Positions 1-5,523 of a DNA stretch of 8,366 nucleotides are shown one piece after another. Numbering within the stretch: the first letter of the stretch is position 1; each line of letters opens with the position of its first letter. Origin of the DNA: Clostridiaceae bacterium (lineage in GTDB: Bacteria; Bacillota; Clostridia; Monoglobales; Firm-18); the NCBI GenBank assembly GCA_012511915.1, contig JAAZFB010000406.1, forward strand, positions 1 to 8,366, in the 5' to 3' direction. The position numbers were made by a program, and so were the translations under genes. The notes under the pieces are model-generated. The model made no database searches. It was not told the origin of the DNA and saw only the letters and a list, made by a program, of their open reading frames with translations.

Positions 1-8
1 GATATATA

Positions 9-36
9 CTGAGCAAATTTAATAAAAAAATATAAT
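9..36 (+). promoter_or_regulatory. Weak sigma-A-like promoter candidate upstream of the lyase gene
   Basis: A perfect TATAAT hexamer lies at 31-36. The only -35-like sequence at acceptable spacing is CTGAGC at 9-14 (three of six matches to TTGACA, 16-nt spacer). The surrounding DNA is almost all A and T, so a TATAAT can arise by chance. It is also possible that this short leader is merely the gap behind an upstream gene of the same operon: the three forward frames entering the window meet stops at 10-12, 20-22 and 33-35, so an upstream gene could end at any of these. Confidence 0.22.
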
Positions 37-52
37 TATTAATAACTGCTCA
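10..52. repeat. Short inverted repeat in the leader (TGAGCA / TGCTCA)
   Basis: TGAGCA at 10-15 and its exact reverse complement TGCTCA at 47-52 flank 31 nt of nearly pure A/T that contain the TATAAT candidate. It could be an operator or a weak hairpin, but arms of six bases separated by 31 are expected by chance fairly often in AT-rich DNA. There is no GC-rich stem followed by a T-run, so it is not called a terminator. Confidence 0.2.
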
Positions 53-63
53 AAAATGAGAAT

Positions 64-70
64 AGAGAGG
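64..70 (+). promoter_or_regulatory. Ribosome binding site of the lyase gene
   Basis: AGAGAGG at 64-70 lies 8 nt before the ATG at 79. This is a good Shine-Dalgarno match at ideal spacing. It supports 79 as the start and, with the signal peptide that follows immediately, rules out the later in-frame methionines at residues 16 and 18. Confidence 0.75.
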
Positions 71-78
71 TTAAGCCT

Positions 79-3000
79 ATGCTGAAAATAAGAAAAATAG
101 TTTCAATTCTGTTGAGTTTATTTATGATAATGCAGATAATAAATATCAGAATTTACGCTATGACAAAGATATTTGATACAGATGTTATTTTTGAGGCTGA
201 GAATGGCATAATTAACAATGCTATTTCTGTTGTACATGATGAGCGTGCAAGCAATGGTGCATATGCAGTATGTAAAACAAAAGCCGTTACAAAAATCAAG
301 GACATTGGGCTTGAAGATTTGTCGTGGATGGTTGATATTAAAAAAACAGGCGAATATTATATATTCATGAGAATATATAATCAGGCTTCATTATTTTACA
401 GATTCAATGGGAACGATTGGGCAAAAAAAGACTTAGATTCTACTCCTAATGGTCCTAAATGGGTTCAGCTTGACATTGCCGCACTGAATAAGGGAATCAA
501 TACATTAAGAATACATCATTGCAATACAAATGGATGGCTTGATGCATTATATATTACTGAAAATCCCGAAACACTCCCACAGACAATTGACGGCGTGAAA
601 TCATTTGAAACCACAGAAACGAAAAGCCGTTATTCTGTGGTAAGCCCTCAAAAAAAAGAGTACAGTCTTAACTCAAGCCTTGTTATTGAGGCAGAGGATG
701 CAACGGTATGCAGTCCCTATGTTTTTGTGTCAAGCAAGGCGGCATCTGGCATGAAGGGAATCAAAAGTACGGGAAGTACTTCCAAGGCGGAAGCGCCAGG
801 CACACAGGGACATGTGGAATTTCGTTTTAAATGTGAAAAGACCGGCATTTATTCATTCTGGCTGCGTACTTTGGCAACGGCAAGCAATCAGGACAGTGTG
901 TATGTCGCAATAAACAATGAACCATATGTTTTTATGGAGTATACAATTTCAGACGATTTTGTATGGAAAAAATCCCTTTCGGCAAACCTGTCCGAAGGTG
1001 AGGATTGTGTGTTCAGAATTTATGCTCGTGAGGCAAATGCAATTGTTGATAATGTTTTAATAACCGATAAAAGATTTACCCCTACGGGGAGAGTGGGAAA
1101 TATTCCTGATGAAACTGCAGCTTCGAGCATAAGTGCCCACTATGAAGCACCGCCCATTACTCCACCGGAAGAACATCCTCGTGTACTTTTCCGCAAGAGC
1201 GATATTGAGCGGATAAAAACAAATATGGATAAGCCGCAGAATTCTGCTGCAAAAAGAAAGCTTATGGGACAGCTTTCATCGCCGGTAACGGGTGAAATTT
1301 CAAACAAATATGATGCAGGAATGCTTGCGAAAATTGAAGCCTTTGCTTTTGATTACGCGATAAATAACAAACTGCAAAGCGGTGAAATTGCAGTTAATGC
1401 AATACTCAATTATCTTGACGGCAGTTCGGTTGAAGACGGCAACACCGATTGGGTGACGAGGCAGGGAGGACATATAATTTATGTAGCTTCCGAGGTGTAC
1501 GACTGGTGCTATGAACTGCTCAGCAACAAACAAAAGTTAAGTATTATATCTGCATGTGAAAGCCTTGCCGATTTGATGGAGATAGGCTGGCCTCCTACGC
1601 GGCAAGGCTCTGTTGTAGGACATGGCAGTGAGGCACAATTACTTCGATGTATGCTGGCATTTGCAATAGCTGTATACGACGAGCGACCTGATATTTGGGA
1701 AGTTGTAGGCGGACGGTTTTATCAGGAATATGTTCCGGCACGCAATTATCTCAATGTTGGGCATTACAGCAGTCAGGGTGATAGCTACGGATTGTACCGA
1801 CATATATGGGATAGCTGGTCGCATTTGCTTATTAAGGGAATGGGAGCAGAGGACCCTTATATTACGTCTGATTTATATCAGGTCTCATATAACGCAATCT
1901 ACATGCGGCGTCCGGACGGGCAACTTATACGAGACGGCGATTCAGCCAGTGATACTGCCAACCCTATGTGGACATATTGGAATGACAGAGCAAATTCATT
2001 TTTGCTCGATTCGGCTATAGGAAATGATCCGTATCTAAAAAACGAGCTTGCAAGACAAGCAAAAAATATGGCATATTTCTATGAATCCTCTGCAATAATG
2101 TACCTTATAATAAATAATCCCGATTTAGAGCCGAAATCAATATATAATTTGCCACTTAGTAGGTATTTCCCGTATCCGGCAGGAATAAGTGTTGCAAGAA
2201 CAGGTTGGGAGGATGGCGTTGATTCTCCTGCAGTTGTAGCCGAAATGAAAATTGGAGGAGTAGCTGTAAACAATCATCAGCACGCAGATGCAGGGCATTT
2301 TCAAATTTATTATAAGGGCATATTGGCAAGTGACTCCGGCGTATATCAAGGTGCTGACAATAAAACAACTTACGGTTCGCTGCATTATAATTTATACATG
2401 ACAAAATCAATTGCACATAATACAATGCTGATTTACGACCCTTCTGAGCCAACGGCAGGCTCAACCTCAAGAAATAATATTTTAGACGGCGGTCAGCGCG
2501 CGGCTAATAACGCGAATGAGCCCATCAATATAGACGGTGTTTTAAAGAGCGACGCGCAGGTTGCAAAAATTGAGGGACAGGAGATTGATCTGCTTGATAA
2601 AGATAAGCCGGCATATACATATCTCAAAGGGGATCTTACAGACGCATATTCCAACAAGGTGAAGAACTTTAAACGCTCTTTTATGTTTCTGAATTTGTTT
2701 GACGAAAAGGTTCCGGCTGCACTAATAGTGTTTGATAAGGTTACAGCATCAAATCCGACATTTAAAAAGACATGGCTTTTACATGGGCTTGAAGAACCGC
2801 AAATAAACGAAAACCAAACCATATTTAGAAGAACCTATAAAAGCTCTGTTTATCCAAATCAATATAACGGAAAAATGACTGTTGATACGCTTTTGCCGAA
2901 TAAGGATCAGGCATTGATTACAAAGATCGGCGGAGCAGACGGGTTTTCGAATGTTAATGGGGTTGACTATACCGGAAAACCTGCAAATACTGCATCAGAT

Positions 3001-4206
3001 GAGGGTAGTACATGGCGTATTGAACTCTCTCCTAAAAATGCATCAGCAACAGATTACTTTCTCAATGTAATTCAGGTAAGTGATAATGATAAGGATTATT
3101 ATTTAGAAACAAAACTTATTGATTCTGATAAATACTATGGTGCAGTTATAAGTGACCGTGTTGTTATGTTTTCAAAAAGCGGTGAGAGGGAAAGTGGTAA
3201 AATTTCATTTAATGCTGGAGCAGGTAAAAAAATTAAATATACTGTCTGTGATGCTGAAAGCGGGACGTGGAGAGTGACAACAACAGATGGAGAGCAAAAT
3301 GTTTATGTAACGCCGGAGGGCGGTGTTATTTCGATTTCTGCTACTGGAGGGGACTTTGTTGCAGAATATCTTGGAAGTGAAAACACAGCAGAGCAGTTGC
3401 AGGATGAAAATGGGGAAAAGCAAGAAATTATTAACTATAATTTAAAGACAGAAGGCTTTTATATATATACTGCAGGGAAGATGAAAATGCAAAACGGTAG
3501 TATGATGCTGGGACTAGATATATTTGAAAAGTATTTTGGTATCACAGGCGAAGTCAATAGCGGTAGAATTTATATAAAAAAGAATAAAAACACAGCGGAG
3601 CTTACAGTAGGCAGCAATATTGCCGTCAATAACGGGAAGCAGACAGAGCTTTCACAACCAGTTATTGAGGAAAACGGTTCTATATTTTTGCCACTCAGAA
3701 GTGTTGCGGAGATGATGGAGATCGATGTTGAATGGGATGAATATTCAAAAACCGTATTTCTCACTCCACCACCGGAGGATTACAGCCTTCCTGAACAGGG
3801 ATATGCAAAATTTGAAAGTGTAACGCATGATACCGGTGAAGTTGACGATGAAAATTATGCCGAAAATTCTATTGACGGAAATTTTGATACTATATGGGCT
3901 GCGCTCGGAAAAGGACGGTATGTTGATTATAAGCTTGATAAAAGCTATTTAATAAAAAATGCTGAAGTATTGTTTAATCCGAATGGTTCGAGAAATGCAG
4001 AATTTGATATTATGGTTTCGCAGGACGGAATCAATTTTACCATGGTTTACAGTGGAAAAAGTGATGGAAGTATTGAAAAGCCTATATGGGAAAAATTCGA
4101 ATTTACAAAGCCTGTTTCAGCTCGTTTTGTTAGATACGTTGCAAATGGAAGTAATATAAGTGAATGGAATGCAATTAAGGAAATAAGATTTGCAATAGTA
4201 CAGTAA
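79..4206 (+). CDS. Secreted multimodular heparinase II/III-family polysaccharide lyase
   Basis: Predicted exported lyase of 1375 residues that would cleave a uronic-acid-containing polysaccharide by beta-elimination outside the cell. Residues 1-27 are a signal peptide (K/R-rich start, hydrophobic core, cleavage after IYA). Two galactose-binding-like modules follow at about 34-160 (starts VIFEAENG, ends in a WLDALYIT strand) and 200-335 (starts LVIEAEDA, ends REANAIVDNVLIT), resembling CBM6/35 domains. HPRVLF near 369 begins the helical toroid. The heparinase II/III core contains GHGSE (H515, E518), QGDSYGLYR (Y570, R574), NNHQHADAGHF (H733, H735), SDSGVY (D752) and HNT (H780). A beta-rich lyase C-domain runs to about 1105. 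Residues about 1120-1232 are a stalk domain (PF07833 type, LPLRS at 1204, then VEWD). Residues about 1240-1375 are an F5/8 type C (CBM32-like) module with SIDGNFDTIW. It heads the likely operon. Pedobacter heparinase II is only about 770 residues, so the extra length is accessory modules. The lyase assignment is firm; the substrate (heparan sulfate or another uronate glycan) is not determined. Confidence 0.9.
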   Translation: MLKIRKIVSILLSLFMIMQIINIRIYAMTKIFDTDVIFEAENGIINNAISVVHDERASNGAYAVCKTKAVTKIKDIGLEDLSWMVDIKKTGEYYIFMRIYNQASLFYRFNGNDWAKKDLDSTPNGPKWVQLDIAALNKGINTLRIHHCNTNGWLDALYITENPETLPQTIDGVKSFETTETKSRYSVVSPQKKEYSLNSSLVIEAEDATVCSPYVFVSSKAASGMKGIKSTGSTSKAEAPGTQGHVEFRFKCEKTGIYSFWLRTLATASNQDSVYVAINNEPYVFMEYTISDDFVWKKSLSANLSEGEDCVFRIYAREANAIVDNVLITDKRFTPTGRVGNIPDETAASSISAHYEAPPITPPEEHPRVLFRKSDIERIKTNMDKPQNSAAKRKLMGQLSSPVTGEISNKYDAGMLAKIEAFAFDYAINNKLQSGEIAVNAILNYLDGSSVEDGNTDWVTRQGGHIIYVASEVYDWCYELLSNKQKLSIISACESLADLMEIGWPPTRQGSVVGHGSEAQLLRCMLAFAIAVYDERPDIWEVVGGRFYQEYVPARNYLNVGHYSSQGDSYGLYRHIWDSWSHLLIKGMGAEDPYITSDLYQVSYNAIYMRRPDGQLIRDGDSASDTANPMWTYWNDRANSFLLDSAIGNDPYLKNELARQAKNMAYFYESSAIMYLIINNPDLEPKSIYNLPLSRYFPYPAGISVARTGWEDGVDSPAVVAEMKIGGVAVNNHQHADAGHFQIYYKGILASDSGVYQGADNKTTYGSLHYNLYMTKSIAHNTMLIYDPSEPTAGSTSRNNILDGGQRAANNANEPINIDGVLKSDAQVAKIEGQEIDLLDKDKPAYTYLKGDLTDAYSNKVKNFKRSFMFLNLFDEKVPAALIVFDKVTASNPTFKKTWLLHGLEEPQINENQTIFRRTYKSSVYPNQYNGKMTVDTLLPNKDQALITKIGGADGFSNVNGVDYTGKPANTASDEGSTWRIELSPKNASATDYFLNVIQVSDNDKDYYLETKLIDSDKYYGAVISDRVVMFSKSGERESGKISFNAGAGKKIKYTVCDAESGTWRVTTTDGEQNVYVTPEGGVISISATGGDFVAEYLGSENTAEQLQDENGEKQEIINYNLKTEGFYIYTAGKMKMQNGSMMLGLDIFEKYFGITGEVNSGRIYIKKNKNTAELTVGSNIAVNNGKQTELSQPVIEENGSIFLPLRSVAEMMEIDVEWDEYSKTVFLTPPPEDYSLPEQGYAKFESVTHDTGEVDDENYAENSIDGNFDTIWAALGKGRYVDYKLDKSYLIKNAEVLFNPNGSRNAEFDIMVSQDGINFTMVYSGKSDGSIEKPIWEKFEFTKPVSARFVRYVANGSNISEWNAIKEIRFAIVQ

Positions 4207-4215
4207 AGACTTTGA

Positions 4216-4222
4216 AGAGGAG
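4216..4222 (+). promoter_or_regulatory. Ribosome binding site that sets the start of gene 2 at TTG 4231
   Basis: AGAGGAG at 4216-4222 is a strong Shine-Dalgarno sequence. It ends on the first base of an in-frame GTG at 4222, so it cannot serve that GTG. It lies 8 nt before the in-frame TTG at 4231, the proper distance. No terminator-like hairpin lies between the stop of gene 1 (4204-4206) and this site. Confidence 0.75.
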
Positions 4223-4230
4223 TGATTTTT

Positions 4231-5523
4231 TTGAAAAAAACAGTTTTTATATCAATTTTTTCAAGCCTGATTATTATTATGCTCAGTATTTGCGTAACAG
4301 CACAGACACCGGAGTTTTCAACCGTCAGGTTTGAAGATTTAGCCGGAAACGTTGTAACGTCATATCCGGCAAGCGGAACCTCGGTTTACGTAAAAATGCC
4401 GATAATTAACAACACGGGAGGACAAGCACAGATTATTCTGCTTGCGGGTTGTTACGATGAAAATGGTGGATTAATAAAACTTTTTTCGGATAAAAGGATT
4501 TTTTTAACGGATGAGGCTGACACAATGAGTCTTAGAATCGATATAACGGAAGAAAACTTAAACATTATTGCAAATGCTTTCATGTTTAACGAAAGGCTTA
4601 TTCCATGCATAAAAAATGCTACAATGCTCAAAGATTCAACAGATCTTTCCTTTATAAAAATTAATGGACATAAGTTATTAGATTACACAAATGAGGGAGA
4701 TAGCTATAATATAACCGTAAATACACCCGAAGCTGATGTTGTTGCGGTAGCAACGGATTCAACAACAGATATACATATTAAAAAAATACATCTACCGGGT
4801 GTAATAAAGGTGGATATTACTTCACAGTTTGGTCAAACCAGGACGGTTATGATTGACTGTGATACTACAAATAGAACAGAAAGACCGATAATTAATGAAC
4901 ACTTGATTCTTAGTGTATATGCTCAGGATAATACGGGACGAAATATAATCGACAAATCAGCCAAGACATGGGCAGATTTAAGTGGATACCAAAATGATAT
5001 TACGTTGAATGAAGACAGTGTGTGGACTGATAAGGGATTTTCGGCAATAAGCAGTACCGGAAGAATACCGGTGACACTTCCACAAATTATTTGTGATGCT
5101 GTTAATTCTTATAATTTTTCATTACAGTTTGAATTAGCGGATCTGTCTGTAATTAGCACTAAAAAATGTCCGATAATATCATCACCAAATGAGAACTTTG
5201 TAATATATGTTGAAAAAGATTCTCAACAGGCTTATTTCAAATTTGGAGGAGCAACAATCGATCCATGGAAGCTCAATGTTACTAAAGAGCAAATGCTTGA
5301 TGGAATAAATACGATAGTAGTTGATTCAGAGGTCGGCACAATGAGTTGGTATGTAGATGGAAGCCTTATTTCGGAAAAAGACATTCGTAACTCAGATGTA
5401 ATTGCTGACTCAATAATATTATCAGATCTTAACGACGGATACGGCGGAACGGCATTTATTAAATCCATTTCAGTTTATGACCGTGCACTTTCCAAGCAGG
5501 AAATTGAGGTGCCAAATGAATAA
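4231..5523 (+). CDS. Secreted protein with Ig-like domains and a C-terminal LamG/concanavalin-like module
   Basis: Starting at TTG 4231 the product is 430 residues; the longer reading frame from GTG 4222 (433 residues) would overlap its own ribosome binding site. Signal peptide: MKKTVF, a hydrophobic core and cleavage after VTA near residue 25. Residues about 28-135 form a beta domain of the type often seen in clostridial surface proteins (strand VYVKMPIINN, then ILLAGCYDENGG, ending NAFMFNERLIPCIKNATML, like the usual KAFLWDSLxxMKPL). Residues about 143-215 look like a second Ig- or cadherin-like sandwich (IKINGHKLLDY ... VKVDITSQFGQTRTVMI-type strands). Residues about 224-428 are a LamG/concanavalin-type jelly roll with WADLSGYQNDITL at 247 and the typical closing strand SISVYDRALSKQEI. 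No catalytic motif is visible, so a glycan-binding or structural partner of the upstream lyase is inferred. The gap to gene 1 is 24 nt and gene 3 overlaps by 8 nt. The CVTAQ cysteine is not in a lipobox. Domain identities rest on pattern recognition. Confidence 0.85.
   Translation: MKKTVFISIFSSLIIIMLSICVTAQTPEFSTVRFEDLAGNVVTSYPASGTSVYVKMPIINNTGGQAQIILLAGCYDENGGLIKLFSDKRIFLTDEADTMSLRIDITEENLNIIANAFMFNERLIPCIKNATMLKDSTDLSFIKINGHKLLDYTNEGDSYNITVNTPEADVVAVATDSTTDIHIKKIHLPGVIKVDITSQFGQTRTVMIDCDTTNRTERPIINEHLILSVYAQDNTGRNIIDKSAKTWADLSGYQNDITLNEDSVWTDKGFSAISSTGRIPVTLPQIICDAVNSYNFSLQFELADLSVISTKKCPIISSPNENFVIYVEKDSQQAYFKFGGATIDPWKLNVTKEQMLDGINTIVVDSEVGTMSWYVDGSLISEKDIRNSDVIADSIILSDLNDGYGGTAFIKSISVYDRALSKQEIEVPNE
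5506..5511 (+). promoter_or_regulatory. Ribosome binding site of the SLH protein gene, inside gene 2
   Basis: GAGGTG at 5506-5511 lies within the last codons of gene 2, 4 nt before the ATG at 5516. It matches the anti-Shine-Dalgarno end (AGGAGGTG). Ribosomes finishing gene 2 at 5523 stop next to this start, so translational coupling is likely. Confidence 0.65.

Noticed and set aside
772..783. 12-bp palindrome GGAAGTACTTCC inside gene 1
   Set aside because: It is short, falls in coding sequence within a Ser/Thr/Lys loop, has no partner copy noticed and is compatible with chance.
1079..1090. CCCC TAC GGGG mini-hairpin
   Set aside because: A four-base stem within coding sequence, with no T-run; it is not a terminator or regulatory site.
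1730..2020. Open frame of 96 codons on the + strand in another frame
   Set aside because: It overlaps the conserved catalytic-domain coding region of the lyase, and its translation looks like an out-of-frame product.
2493..2822. Open frame of 109 codons on the - strand
   Set aside because: It lies wholly inside the well-supported lyase gene, has no ribosome binding site worth noting and its translation shows no recognisable domain. The other antisense frames inside the three genes are rejected for the same reason.
4204..4230. Possible terminator between genes 1 and 2
   Set aside because: No GC-rich stem is present. The T-run at 4226-4232 is the spacer and start of gene 2 and lacks a preceding hairpin.
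4282..4310. Lipoprotein signal in gene 2 (cysteine after LSI)
   Set aside because: A lipobox needs a small residue (Ala, Gly or Ser) just before the cysteine; here it is Ile. The VTA-Q site fits signal peptidase I better. The Cys-Cys in the gene 3 signal peptide fails likewise.
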